A stretch of 64,000 nucleotides of DNA from the NCBI GenBank assembly GCA_025526915.1, contig JAHLKH010000056.1, positions 1 to 64,000 of the forward strand. The letters are read 5' to 3'. The translations under genes were made by a program, and so were the position numbers. Below the pieces are notes generated by a model. That model ran no database searches. It had not been told where the DNA came from and worked only from the letters and a program-made list of their open reading frames with translations. Below are positions 23,279-34,868 of the stretch, piece by piece (position 1 is the first letter of the stretch; the number at the start of each line of letters is the position of its first letter). Source of the stretch: Entophlyctis helioformis. Its lineage: Eukaryota > Chytridiomycota > Chytridiomycetes > Chytridiales > Chytriomycetaceae.

Positions 23279-24925
23279 GCCTCCCTTGACGAGGGATCCT
23301 CTGGAGATCAATCGGCACAGACAACGAAGGAAGCCACGTTCACGTCAAGTGCCTCTACGGCGTGGCGGCGGCTGCGACGGACTAGCGGTTGTGCTGGGAG
23401 GGCAGCCAGGTACTGGTCCAGCAGATCAGGTGCAGTCTCGCGCAGCTCGGCCTCTGAGCGGTACTCGTTGTGTTGCGGGCCGTAACCGAGGTACGAGACC
23501 ACAAAGGAGCGGCAGCCGTTGCGAGCGACCTTGTGTCAACAATCGCGTCAATCTCCCACTCAGCTTCTGCAGGGTCATCAGCAAAGGCGACTGCAGGGGG
23601 CTGAGCAGGCAGTGGCCGGCCAGGGAAAGCGGCGGCCGGATCGCGGTACGGCTTCAGCAGACGGACATGGAACCACGGATGCAGGCGATGCATGGTCGGA
23701 TGCAGAGCCAGCTTGCAGTTGAGACCATCAAGTGCGGCATTGACCTCTGTGATCGGGAATGGTCCCAGCCAGTTGGGCAGGAACGCATTGGGACGATGCG
23801 TGTCGGTGGGCCATACAATGCTGGCGGCTTGCAGCATGACCATGTCGCCGACAGCGAAGGCAGGAGCATCCGACGGTGGCGATCGGCGTTGCGCTTCTGT
23901 CTCTCTTGAGCCTTGGTCAGGTTGGCTGTGGCATCCACACGAGCCTTGTCAATGGCAGCGAGCAGGTCGCGGACAGCAGGCGGCAACGATGCTGCTGGCT
24001 CGTGTGGCAGCGTGCGAGGCTCGAGGCTCAAGGCGAGGAAGTACGGAGCATAGCCGGTCGATGCACTTGGAGCAGAGTTGAGGGCATGGACAGCCGCATT
24101 GAGCATGTGCTCCCAGTTGCTGCCGCGGTGGTTGGCGTACTTGGACAGCAGGTCCTTGAGCGTGCGGATGGTGCGTTCGGACTGGCCGTCGGTCTCCTGG
24201 TGGCGGGCCGTTGCCATGACCTGCTCAATGTCCAGCGCAGCACAGAGCCCTGTCCAGAAGGCAGACAGGAAGCGAGCGTCGCGGTCCGACACGATAGACG
24301 ACGGCAGGCCGTGGCCAGCGAGCACCCATCGGTTGAGGAACAGCGCGGCAAGATCCTCGGCAGTCGCATCGCGTCGCGTCGGCACGCACTTGACAAGCTT
24401 TGTCAGGCGATCCACAATCACAAACGCAGCGTCGTTGCCCTCGTCCGACATGGGCATAAAGGCAATGTCGCACGCCACAGACTGGAAGCGGTCGGCAGGG
24501 ATGGGCAGCGGGTGCAGCAGACCGGCAGGAGCCTGCGTCGACAAGTTGAACCGCTGGCAGGCGTCGCACGAGCCCACAAAGCGGCCGACCGACGCAGCCA
24601 TGTCCGGCCAGTAGTAATGCGCACGCAGACGGCGAACAGTGCGGGCTTGTCCCTGGTGGCCAGCATGAGGCGGCTCGTGGTACGAGGTGAGCAGGTCGGT
24701 GCGCACTTGCCCATCTGGGATGTACATGCGGCCCTCGTAGAACCACAGGCCGTCGACCAGCTCGAGCTTGGCTGCCAACAGACGCTCGTGTGCAGCAGCA
24801 TCAGCAGGATCGGCCTTCCAGCGAGCGACGTTGAGCAGGAACGGGTTGGCAGCCAGCAGCGGATGGATGCGAGCAGCGATGCCAGAGGTGACCGTCGTCA
24901 GGGCAGACACATCTACCGTCGAGCG

Positions 24926-25546
24926 GCAGCAGCAGCATGTCTGGCAGCAAGACGGTGCTGGATCTCATCGTCAAGCCGCTCTTTCATGGCCGCTGTGGAC
25001 TGTGCCATGCGACGGTTGGGATGCAGTGGCCAGCTTGGAGAGACCGAGTCGATGGGACTCGTGCTGTCCTTCTCAAGCTGTCACACCAGCAGGATCGCAC
25101 AGTCTGCATGAGCAGCATGGAACCACTGGCCAAACAGCACTCGCAGCAGCCACTCGGAGGGCAAGAGAGGACGCCATCTCAACCAGATCAGCGTGGTGGT
25201 CATCATTGGTGCCTTTGGCGATGCTGCAGATGGCTGGCATGGCTGCTCTGCGAATGGCGTGCAGTCTGGACCAGTGGCCGAGTGCAAGCATGAGCAGCGC
25301 CATCAGCAGAGCGACCGTCTCGGCTGTTGCGTCTTGGTTTGATAGAGGACCGCAGCGATCAATGAAGGGCTGGTTGAGCGATACACTGCACTCACAGACA
25401 CGCCTGGATGTAGCCTGGTGCACCGAGACTGGGCGAGCACACGCGGCCATGGCTGTTTGCTGCTGGCTGTGGTCGTATGGCTGGCTGCCACTGCAACGCA
25501 AAGGTGATCCACAGGGACGCTGCTGCCCACACTTGCAGCCAGGCAT
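24926..25546 (-). pseudogene. Degenerate coding remnant of unknown family (copy A)
   Basis: On the minus strand, helical, Ala/Leu-rich protein-like sequence is spread over shifted frames: LLMALLMLALGHWSRLHAIR and DLVEMASSLAL in one frame, EWLLRVLFGQWFHAAHADC in another, then a TGA where W would fit, then LEKDSTSPIDSVSPSWPL and KERLDDEIQHRLAARHAAA. The copy in unit B differs mainly by conservative substitutions, which suggests past protein constraint. I do not recognise the family. It abuts the 5' truncation of the gypsy element, so it could be element or host derived. Confidence 0.35.
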
Positions 25547-26258
25547 TCATCCAGCGACAGCATGCCTCTGGCTGGCACACTCTGCCAGCGCATGCAGCCT
25601 GTGTGTGTCGGTGGCGTTCACTTGCCAGTCCATCCTTGCTCAGTCGATGCTGGAAGTCTTGAGCGGTGCACCGCCAGCCACTCCCTGCACAGGATTGTTT
25701 GTCCGCAGATGCGAGTCGATGCTGGCATGCATGCACAAGCCAACCAACACAGTCGCAACGCAGCATCGTTGTTGATGGCGTTTTTGCGGGCGTTGGCGCA
25801 GTGTCATCCAAACGCCGATGCGCGGATCCCCTGTCACATGCAACCTGCCTCGCCATCCCATGGCTTGCGGCCAACTTTGAGCAAGCCTGCTCTTGGCGTC
25901 AAAGGAACGCCGACAGCGACTGCTGCTGTGAGCGAGCAGTCGCTATGAGACACTGGCCAGCACACACCGAAAGAGCATAGCGTCCCAGCAAGCCCAATCA
26001 CTCCCATGTGTGTGCACGCTGCCTGCTGCCTGCAGCCTTGAACGCCGCATCCAATATCGCGCGTTTTGGATGATGACACCTTCACATACGATGGCGATGA
26101 AGGGCAGATGAGCGCGGAAAGCGATGGCGCAGCAACTGTGCCCGTGCGGCATCCTGCGGCATCCTGCGCAGCAGCGATTCACTTCAAAAGGCGGGCTGTT
26201 CCCGGCTCGCTTTCTCACGTCGTCCACCTCAAGCGAACCAAAGGATCCCCTCGCCGGC
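25547..26258. other. 5' region of LRR gene A
   Basis: Nearly identical to 34159-34868. It should contain the promoter and probably an unrecognised leader exon with the signal peptide, because the first recognisable LRRNT exon starts at or just after 26259 without one. ORFs here are Cys/His-rich and unconvincing. Confidence 0.45.
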
Positions 26259-29200
26259 ATGTCAGTTGTTCTGAAAGCCCCACAAGACTGCGCTGTCCTG
26301 AGCAACATCTGGCCAGACAGGTTCCCTGCCAACATTGAGTGCTGTGGCGAAGAAGAAGACGGCAACTTGCCATCAGTGGCGTGTGACGGTGGTCGTGTTG
26401 TCCGTCTGTATGTCACTCATTATCTGTGCTGTGCGCTGCATCAAGCTGACTGACGCCGCTCTCTCCGCCTTCCATGCTCTGCTCACTCGCCTGCTCTTTG
26501 CTCTGCCCTGCTCTCTATGCATCCCTCTTGCCGCCGCCGTCATCTTCGTCTATCGCTCACCCCCTTGTGCACCGCCATCCATGGCTTCACAACGCCATCG
26601 CCTCTGCCCACCATGCGCACTCTCGACCACAGCTCCTTGCCGGATGGTGTTGGCAGCACCACCGACAAGACATTCCCCAATATTGCTTCCCTCACTGGTC
26701 TGAGAGTCCTGTAAGCGCAGTTTCCTGCCCAAAACAATCGAAATCGCCCTTGCTGACCGTTCAAGCCATGTCCACACCATGAACCACTCTGAATAGTCGG
26801 CTTTGCAATAACGGCTACACGTCGCTCCCTGATGGTGTCGTTGACAATATGACTGCGCTTGTGGAGCTGTATGTGCACTTTGGGGGTTCCTTTGCGCTTT
26901 TGCATATATGACGAAGCTGACATGGATAGCTGCCCGATCTCCTTCCTGCCACATCCCATAGCGATATTAGTGGCAACAACTATGGTGGGAAGCCCATCCC
27001 ATCGTCCATTGGCAACTTGCCCAACCTCAACCAGTTGTGAGTCGCAGTGCACTAGCATTGGTGGCTGTTTCCAATGTCCATGATTCCTGACTAGCGCTCA
27101 CTCATTACTGTTGATTCCTCGCGCATTCATTGTCCCATGGCCTTCCATCCATGTCAACCATACACTTGCGGCTTTGATGGATATCCTACTGCAGATTTCT
27201 TAATAGCTGTGGCTTTACTGGTGAGATCCCTGCCAGTTTCGAGAAGCTGACCAAGCTGGAAGTTTTGTAAGTTGCAATTGGCATACTGTGTTTGAACGTG
27301 TACCATGGCTTAACCTGCTGTCTTTGCTGCAATGTTCAGTTTTTTCTATGCAAACAATCTCAGTGGCACCATCCCGTCATGGATCGGCAACTTCGCGAGC
27401 CTTACAGAATTGCAAGTATTTCTAGCTATTGCCATTGCCGTTCACACTTGCAATACACTAACACGACAGTGATTGTCCTTGCTCTCTTTGCAATCCAACC
27501 AATAGTTGGTTCTACCTCAACCCTCTGCTGGCTGGCCCACTGCCGGTCATTTCCGACACAGTGAAGTGCGCAGGTGGTGACACGAATGTCTGCAGGCCTG
27601 AAGGTCAGATCGGTAACAAATGCAATATCGAAAAGCAGTGTAAGTCAAGCTTCATGTTTTGTGGTGGTTGGTCTGCTTGTGAGGATCGCGATTGACATCT
27701 GTGCTGCTCAACCATCTCGCTCTGCAACAGGCTATTTTGCTCCTGCCGGCTCGGACTGCGCGATCCTCCAAGAGACCATTCCCACTGTCTTTGACAGGTA
27801 TTCCAACTGCTGCAAGGTGGATGGCGTCACCTGTGATGCCGAAAACCGTGCCACCAAGCTGTGAGTTGTCATGCTCGTCCATACTCTGATCGTGGGCATG
27901 CATTCTAACACGCTTTGCCAATCCAAGCCTGCTTCCCAACAAGAGCATCGCTGGCCAGCTGTCGGTCAAGATCGGTGGTCTCACCAAGCTTGAGGAACTG
28001 TGAGTTGTGCCTGGCTGTGCCGTGTTGATGTGCACCATGCGACACTGACCGACTGACACTGCTGCCGCACGATCAGCGACCTTTCCAACAACGCCATCGA
28101 GGGTCCCCTTCCTGAGCTGTTTGACAAGCTGACCTCGCTCGCCACGCTGTGAGTGCATGCTGGCTGGCTGGCTGATGGCGATCATCGCGGCTGTTGCTGA
28201 CTCTGTGTTCTCATGAACAGCAATGTCACCAACAACAAGCTCACTGGCCCCATTCCCAAGACTCTTGCTCAGCTCGCCTCCCTCACCAAGCTGTGCGTGC
28301 CATTCCACTGAGCTGTGTTTGGATTGAGTGCATGGCACGATACTGACACGCTCGCTCCTTGCCATCCAACAGCGACATCTCTGGCAACACTGGCATGGAC
28401 GGCACGCTTCCTGGGTTCCCTGCGACTCTGACGGACTGCAAGGGCACCGACACTGGCATCTGTGTTCCCCAAGACGTGATTCTTGCCCAGTCATGCGGCA
28501 TCACTAAGGATTGTAAGTCATGTCGCATGTCATGTGGTTGGTTGGTTCTGGCTGTGAGGATCGTGACTGACGCATGCTGCTCAAACATCTCGTGCTGCTT
28601 TCACAGGCCCGTACACTGCTCCTGCCGGCTCGGACTGTGCTGGTCTTCAACAGCTGCTTCCATTATTCTACAAGGACAAGTTCTGCTGCAAGGTCCCTGG
28701 CACACCATGCAACAAGGACGGCCGAGTCACATCGATGTAAGTTGCGTTTGGTACTCTACTGCTTTCAAGCTCACAAACACGCCGACTGACTTCACTCTTC
28801 CTCCTCCCGCACAGCATCAAGCCTGGACCCAAGAAGACTGGCAAGCGCGACGTCACTTCCATCATCACTGGACCGTTCCCTGATCTCGGCAACCTGACCT
28901 ACCTTGAGAAAATGTGTGTCGTCATGATCATCTGCCAGCATGTATGTGCCATCCAACTCACACTGACGATCCATCTCCAACCAGCGACCTTTCCAACAAC
29001 GCCATCGAGGGTCCCCTTCCTGAGCTGTTTGACAAGCTGACCTCGTTCACATCGCTGTGAGTACATTCTGGCTGGCTGGCTGATGGCGATCATCGCGGCT
29101 GTTGCTGACTCTGCATTCTCATGAACAGCAATGTCTCCAACAACAAGCTCACTGGTCCCATTCCCAAGACTCTCACTCAGCTTGCCTCCCTCACCAAGCT

Positions 29201-30180
29201 GTGCGTGCCATTCCACTGAGCTGCACTTGGATTGACTGAACGGCACGATGCTGACACGCTCACTCCTTGCCATCCAACAGCGACATCTCTGGCAACACTG
29301 GCATGGACGGCACGCTTCCTGGGTTCCCTGCGACTCTGACGGACTGCAAGGGCACCGACACTGGCATCTGTGTGCCTGCCGGTCTGACTGGCACCGACTG
29401 TGGCATTGAGACCAAGTGTGAGTTGCGATGCTGGATGAATGAGTGTTGTGGATTTGTGCAGCAACTTACACGCGTTTCTGGGATGCTGCTGAAGGCTATG
29501 TGCCAACGACCACTGAGACGACCACGACGACCACGACAACGACCGAGTCTGCCACTCAGACTTCCACTACGATCGATGCTGCTCCAACCAACTCCGCGAC
29601 TGCGGCTGCAACCACCACCGAGTCTGCTGTCATTGCCGTGACGACCACCACCGCGTCCGAGGCCGTTGCTCCTTCCGCGACAGCATCTGTGGCTGCATCC
29701 GCGACCACTGGCGTGCCTGTTATTGTTCTTGAGACGACCACGACCGCGTCTGCTGCCTCTGCCACTGCCGGACCCGCTGCTCCTGCCTCCACGACCGTGC
29801 CTGCCGTGCCTGCTCTCTCGACCACGGCTGCTCCTGCTGCCAAGACCACCACGACCATCGTGCCTGTCGTCGTTGCTCCCACCACGACCGCCTCTGCTGC
29901 TGTTGTGGTCATCACAACCACCGTCGCACCTGTCACTGTTGTTCCTGGTGCCACGACGACCGCTGCCGTTGTGTACGGCCAGCCGTCCGCCGCTCCGTCG
30001 CCCTCTCCCTCTGGCGGTGCCTCCATCTATGGCACCGGCGACTTGCCTGATGGCGAGATCTACACCAAGCACCCGCTGCCTGGCGGTGGCGACGAGCCCA
30101 TCCTCAGCGGTGCTGCTGCCATGGCTGCCTCGGTCGTGTCGCTCGTTGCTGCTCTCCTCGCTCCTCTCGCCCTCTTCTGA
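26259..30180 (+). CDS. Cell-surface LRR protein A (LRRNT/LRR/Cys-cap modules, Thr-rich stalk, GPI-like tail)
   Basis: About 18 exons. Exon 1 is an LRRNT-like cap (DCAVLSNIWPDRFPANIECC). Next come single-LRR exons, one of the typical T-type (NNGYTSLPDGVVDNMTAL) and others of the plant-like LSGTIP type, then a Cys-rich cap exon (27509-27638). A second LRRNT-like cap (GSDCAILQETIPTVFD, CCKVDGVTC), four LRR exons, a third cap (28606-28739) and a repeated LRR set follow. The last exon encodes a stalk of about 240 residues rich in Thr/Ala/Val and a C-terminal hydrophobic tail after LSGAAAMAA, fitting GPI attachment. Nearly all introns split codons after the second base, so exons are symmetric. One intron (donor at 27412) is GC-AG. 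Likely a wall or plasma-membrane recognition or adhesion protein. The signal-peptide exon was not found; the ATG at 26259 is only the nearest in-frame one. AATAAA at 30329-30334. Confidence 0.75.
28070..29420 (+). repeat. Internal five-exon cassette duplication in LRR gene A
   Basis: The block at about 28078-28500 (exons LSNNAIEGPLP, NNKLTGPIP, GNTGMDGTLPGF with introns) recurs almost base for base at about 28984-29420. Between them lie an extra LRRNT-like exon and an exon beginning IKPGPKKTG. LRR gene B has only one such block, so A has gained, or B lost, five exons (about 0.9 kb). Confidence 0.9.
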
Positions 30181-31238
30181 TCTGCTTTGTGATGCTTCTG
30201 CAAAGCGCGATCTGTCCGTTTCCTTTCTTCTCATGCTCTCATCCACCAACCAAGCCACACAAGATGGCACTATCATCCACCAAGACTGCAACAACAGCAG
30301 CTGCTACAACAAGACTGATACAACAGCCAATAAAGCCGGATGGTCTCCATCCACAAAACCCACACACCACGACTTGCTTTGTGTCTCGCAGCCCCCAGTC
30401 CACAAGCGATCCCTCAACAACTCGCTCATCAGCAACTTGTCCTCACAACGCGCCATCTCAAGACTGTCCACGAGGCTGCGAGCGTCATCCGTGCTGTCCG
30501 TGCCGCTGCGGTGAGGCTCTCGTGCTGCCAGTGCCAACAAGGACAGCAGCAGCAGCAGCAGTGAGGTCACGCACACCAACACCGCTCAGAGACCCGCCTC
30601 ACTGCGACCCACTGACGCTGAGCCAACCGTCCATGGCAGCCACCAAAGCCGCTGCATCTGCAACTGCTGCTGCTGAGCAGTGTCTACATCGCAGGCTCTT
30701 GGTGCTTGCCAGACTGCACTGCAGCTGCCCAGCTGCTCCATGCCAGCATCGGCTTCTCTCGCTCATCGCCAGCCGCATCCACTGCAGCAGCCGTGCCTGC
30801 CAGGTCCTGCCTGTCTGTCTGATCTGTCTCACGCCTTGCCGGCATCGCACACACACTCAGCTCGACAGCATTCGCGTCTCTGACTGCCGCGTTTCCAGCC
30901 GTGTCTGCCTGTGCCTCTGCCTCTGCGTCGATCGTCACCATCTCATGCTACCGTTTCTCCAACTGGTCGCTCCTCGCTGCTGCCATCGTCATCAGCATCC
31001 AACTGCACACGCAGCGAACTTGACTTGGCGCTCAGATCCCACCTCTTCACCAGCTGCAGTCGCCACAACCACACCAGCATCCAACACGCCGTCCTCTCGC
31101 TCTCAGAAACGCTCACTGCATGCGTCCATGTCTGCCGTTGTTGCCACTGCACCACGATCTGCTCTGCTTCCCAAGCACACATACCGACACGCAGACAACA
31201 GGCACGACAGAGTCCAATGCAGACATGCCGACTCTGAC
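30181..31238. other. 3' region of LRR gene A and spacer
   Basis: Gene 3' flank with AATAAA at 30329, then CAG-rich, low-complexity sequence repeated at 37930-38971. The 403-aa ORF across it is Cys/His/Ser-rich with no domain and is interrupted differently in the other copy, so I do not call it a gene. Confidence 0.5.
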
Positions 31239-31722
31239 TCCTGTCACTCCTGTCTCCGAGTCCGTGTCGCTGTCCATGTCAGAGCCAAAGCCAGAAGCAA
31301 CCCACGACGCGGACGAGTTGACTCAAGACGATCTGCTGGATGGCTTGGCATGGCAGAGGCAACCAGTCACAGCCACGTCACAATGCGCTCAAGGCGATGA
31401 GCTGGATGGCGGGATAGATGGCGGCGATCTGGGCTGCATCGATCGAGCCAGACGGCAGCCGCATTCTCAAAGAGACGGCTTGTTTGTGGACACGGGGAGC
31501 TATGAGACAGAGGGAGAGGGAGAGGCAGATGGAGAGCCGACAAGTGCCACGGCCATGATGCCTGCAGAGGGAGGAGTGCCAGCCAGTGCAGCGACACGGG
31601 CACATGGCGACGGGTTCACTGAAGGCGAGCGACGGCTGCTACAGTGGACGGCCGGCGGGATCGGTCTCATGCTTGTGTGTGGACTGCCGGCCATCTGGCT
31701 GCTCATGCCAGACGTCGCGTGA
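31239..31722 (+). pseudogene. Copy 2 of the VTT-gene tail
   Basis: Matches the last exon of the intact VTT gene from SVSESVSLSMS through the acidic Ser/Gln-rich region to the terminal TM (LMLVCGLPAIWLL), ending MPDVA. The upstream VTT exons are absent. The reading frame is open and an in-frame ATG exists upstream (31120), so a small tail-anchored protein could be made, but nothing shows it is. Confidence 0.75.
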
Positions 31723-31892
31723 TGATGTTAAGCATACACGACGTTCATTGATATAGCTTGCAGTAATAAAGACACATGCAGGAGCAGTACCTGACAGACG
31801 GTGGTTGGTGCACAAGGCGACGACTGGGGCAAGCTGCCTTGCGGTCTGTCAGGGGGTGCATGTATAGCATGCGATCGTGGCTGACTGTTACA
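31723..31892 (-). repeat. 3' LTR of the gypsy element in unit B
   Basis: The polypurine tract AAGGGGGGA is followed on the minus strand by TGTAACAGTCAGCC, a classical gypsy LTR start. About 170 bp later it ends at TTAACATCA against the VTT-tail copy. Confidence 0.8.
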
Positions 31893-33545
31893 TCCCCCCT
31901 TGACGAGGGATCCTCCAGAGAACAATCGGCACAGACAGAAGGAAGCCACGTTCACGTCCAATGCATTCCCAGCGTGGCGGCGACTGCGGCGGACCGGCGG
32001 TTGTGCTGGGAGGGCTGCGAGGTACTGGTCCAGCAGATCAGGTGCAGTCTCATGCAGCTCGGCCTCTGAGCGGTACACGTTGTGTTGCGGGCCGTAGCCG
32101 AGGTACGAGACCACAAAGGAGCGGTGGCCGTTGCGAGCGACCTTGTGTCAACAATCGCGTCAATCTCCCACTCAGCTTCTGCAGGGTCATCAGCAAAGGC
32201 GACTGCAGGGGGCTGAGCAGGCAGTGGCCGGCCTGGGAAAGCGGCGGCCGGATCGCGGTGCGGCTTCAGCAGACGGACATTGAACCATGGATGCAGACGC
32301 TGCATGGTCGGATGCAGAGCCAGCTTGCAGTTGAGACCATCCAGTGCGGCATTGTCCTCTGTGATCAGGAATGGACCCAGCCAGTTGGGCAGGAACGCAT
32401 TGGGGCGATGCGTGTCGGTGGGCCACACAATGCCGGCAGCTTGCAGCATGACCATGTCGCCGACAGCGTAGGCAGGAGCATCACGGCAGTGCCGATCGGC
32501 GTTGCGCTTCTGCTGTTCCTGGGCCTTGACCAGGTTGTCTGTGGTATCCACGCGAGCTTTGTCAATGGCAGCGAGCAGGTCGCGGACAGCAGGCGGCGAC
32601 GATGCTGCCGGCTCGTGTGGCAGCGTGCGAGGCTCGAGGCCAAAGGCGAGAAAGTACGGAGCATAGCCAGTCGATGCACTTGGAGCAGAGTTGAGGGCGT
32701 GGACAGCCGCATCGAGCATGTGCTTCCAGTTGCTGCCGCGGTGGTTGGCGTACTTGGACAGCAGGTCCTTGAGCGTGCGGATGGTGCGTTCGGACTGGCC
32801 GTCGGTCTCCTGGTGGCGGGCCGTTGCCATGACTTGCTCAATGTCCAGCGCCGCACAGAGCGCCGTCCAGAAGGCAGACAGGAACCGAGCGTCGCGGTCC
32901 GAGACGATAGACGACGGCAGGCCGTGGCCAGCAAGCACCCATCGGTTGAGGAACAGCGCGGCAAGATCCTCGGCAGTCGCATCGCGTCGCGTCGGCACGC
33001 ACTTGACAAGCTTTGTCAGGCGATCCACAATCACAAACGCAGCGTCGTTGCCCTCGTCCGACATGGGCATAAAGGCAATGTCGCACGCCACGGACTGGAA
33101 GCAGTCGGCAGGGATGGGCAGCGGGTGCAGCAGACCGGCAGGAGCCTGCGTCGACGAGTTGAACCGCTGGCAGGCGTCGCACGAGCCCACAAAGCGGCCG
33201 ACCGACGAGGCCATGTCCGGCCAGTAGTAGTGCGCACGCAGACGGCCGTGTGTTCGTTCGCGGCCCTGGTGGCCGGCATGGGCCGGCTCGTGGTACGAGG
33301 TGAGCAGGTCGGTGCGCACTTGACCATCTGGGATGTACATGCGGCCCTCGTAGAACCACAGGCCGTCGACCAGCTCGAGCTTGGCTGCCAACTGACACTC
33401 GTGTGCAGCAGCACCAGCAGGATCGGCCTTCCAGCGAGCGACGTTGAGCAGGAACGGGTTGGCAGCAAACAGCGGACGGATGCGAGCAGCGATGCCAGAG
33501 GTGACCGTCGTCAGGGCCGACACACTGGTAGTCGAGAGGCAGCGG
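31723..33545 (-). mobile_element. Ty3/gypsy element, 5'-truncated, unit B
   Basis: Near-identical to the element at 23109-24925, with the same truncation point, the HHCC finger, the DDE core and the same one-base loss in the chromodomain. The shared lesion shows it was duplicated together with the unit rather than inserted independently. Its 523-aa integrase ORF starts at 33523. Only the 3' LTR is present. Confidence 0.9.
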
Positions 33546-34158
33546 CAGCATGTCTGGCAGCACGACGGTGCTGGATCTCATCGTCAAGCCGCTCTTTCAT
33601 GGCCGCTGTGGACTGTGCCATGCGACGGTTGGGATGCAGTGGCCAGCTTGGAGAGACCGAGTCGATGGGACTCGTGCTGTCCTTCTCAAGCTGTCACACC
33701 AGCAGGATCGCACAGTCTGCATGAGCAGCATGGAACCACTGGCCAAACAGCACTCGCAGCAGCCACTCGGATGGCGAAAGAGGACGCCACCTCAACCAGA
33801 TCAGCGTGCTGGTCGACATTGGAGCCTTTGAGGATGCTGCAGATGGCTGGCATGGCTGCTCTGCGAGTGGCGTGCAGCCTTGACAGGCAGCCGAGTGCAA
33901 GCATGAGCACTGCCATCAGCAGAGCGACCGTCTCGGCTGTTGCGTCTGTGTTGATAGAGGACCGCAGTGGTCAATGAAGGGCTGGTTGAGCGATACACTG
34001 CACTCACAGACACGCCTGGATGCAGCCTGGTGCACCAAGGTTGAGCAAGCACACGCGGCCATGACTGTCGGCTTCCGGCTGTGGTCGCGTGTCTGGCTGC
34101 CACTGCAACGCAAAGGTGATCCACAGGGACGCTGCTGCCCACACTTGCAGCCAGGCAT
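33546..34158 (-). pseudogene. Degenerate coding remnant (copy B)
   Basis: Counterpart of 24926-25546: LMAVLMLALGCLSRLHATRR, DLVEVASSFAI, the same frame switch and the same in-frame TGA. The copies differ at about a dozen residues, mostly conservatively. Family unknown. Confidence 0.35.
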
Positions 34159-34868
34159 TCATCCAGCGACAGCATGCCTCTGGCTGGCACACTCTGCCAG
34201 CGCGTGCAGCCTGTGTGTGTCGATGGCGTTCGCCTGCCAGTCCATCCTTGCTCTGCCGATGCTGGAAGTCTTGAGCGGTGCACCGCCAGCCACTCCCTGC
34301 ACAGGATTGTTTGTCCGCAGATGCGAGTCGATGCTGGCATGCATGCACAAGCCAACCAACACAGTCGCAACGCAGCATCGTTGTTGATGGCGTTTTTGCG
34401 GGCGTTGGCGCAGTGTCATCCAAACGCCGATGCGCGGATCCCCTGTCACATGCAACCTGCCTCGCCATCCCATGGCTTGCGGCCAACTTTGAGCAAGCCT
34501 GCTCTTGGCGTCAAAGGAACGCCGACAGCGACTGCTGCTGTGAGCGAGCAGTCGCTATGAGACACTGGCCAGCACACACCGAAAGAGCATAGCGTCCCAG
34601 CAAGCCCAATCACTCCCATGTGTGTGCACGCTGCCTGCTGCCTGCAGCCTTGAACGCCGCATCCAATATCGCGCGTTTTGGATGATGACACCTTCAAACG
34701 ATGGCGATGAAGGGCAGATGAGCGCGGAAAGCGATGGCGCAGCAACTGTGCCCGTGCGGCATCCTGCGGCATCCTGCGCAGCAGCGATTCACTTCAAAAG
34801 GCGGGCTGTTCCCGGCTCGCTTTCTCACGTCGTCCACCTCAAGCGAACCAAAGGATCCCCTCGCCGGC
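34159..34868. other. 5' region of LRR gene B
   Basis: Almost base-identical to 25547-26258, so the two LRR genes share promoter sequence. No gene is called. Confidence 0.45.

Larger units (their letters stand above)
23109..24925 (-). mobile_element. Ty3/gypsy element, 5'-truncated: integrase, chromodomain, 3' LTR
   Basis: Reading on the minus strand: a start at 24910, then an HHCC zinc finger (HEPPHAGH ... CDACQRF), the DDE integrase core (CDIAFMPMSDEG, SDRDARFLSAFW, QETDGQSERTI), the GPF/GPY-type region (NWLGPFPITEV) and the chromodomain. A G is missing in the chromodomain (GATTGTTGACAC versus GATTGTTGGACAC in the copy at 1957), which throws the tail out of frame. The 3' LTR follows. Reverse transcriptase, RNase H, gag and the 5' LTR are missing, so it cannot move on its own. 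Confidence 0.9.
23109..31722. repeat. Tandem unit A: gypsy fragment, remnant gene, LRR gene A, spacer, VTT tail
   Basis: This segment is repeated in the same order and orientation by 31723-39466. Shared blocks include LTR plus integrase, about 0.9 kb upstream of the LRR gene that is almost base-identical (25400-26330 against 34010-34940), the LRR exons, the 3' spacer and the VTT-gene tail. The unit starts just after the stop codon of the intact VTT gene and ends with a second copy of that gene's tail. Confidence 0.9.

Noticed and set aside
30189..31400. A 403-aa ORF downstream of LRR gene A
   Set aside because: Composition is low-complexity (Cys/His/Ser/Pro), it lacks domains, and the equivalent region in unit B is split by indels. 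It holds the LRR gene's poly(A) signal, so it is spacer.
31961..33724. A 587-aa plus-strand ORF, and its counterpart at 23876-25111
   Set aside because: Antisense of gypsy integrase. Its conservation between units simply mirrors the duplicated element.
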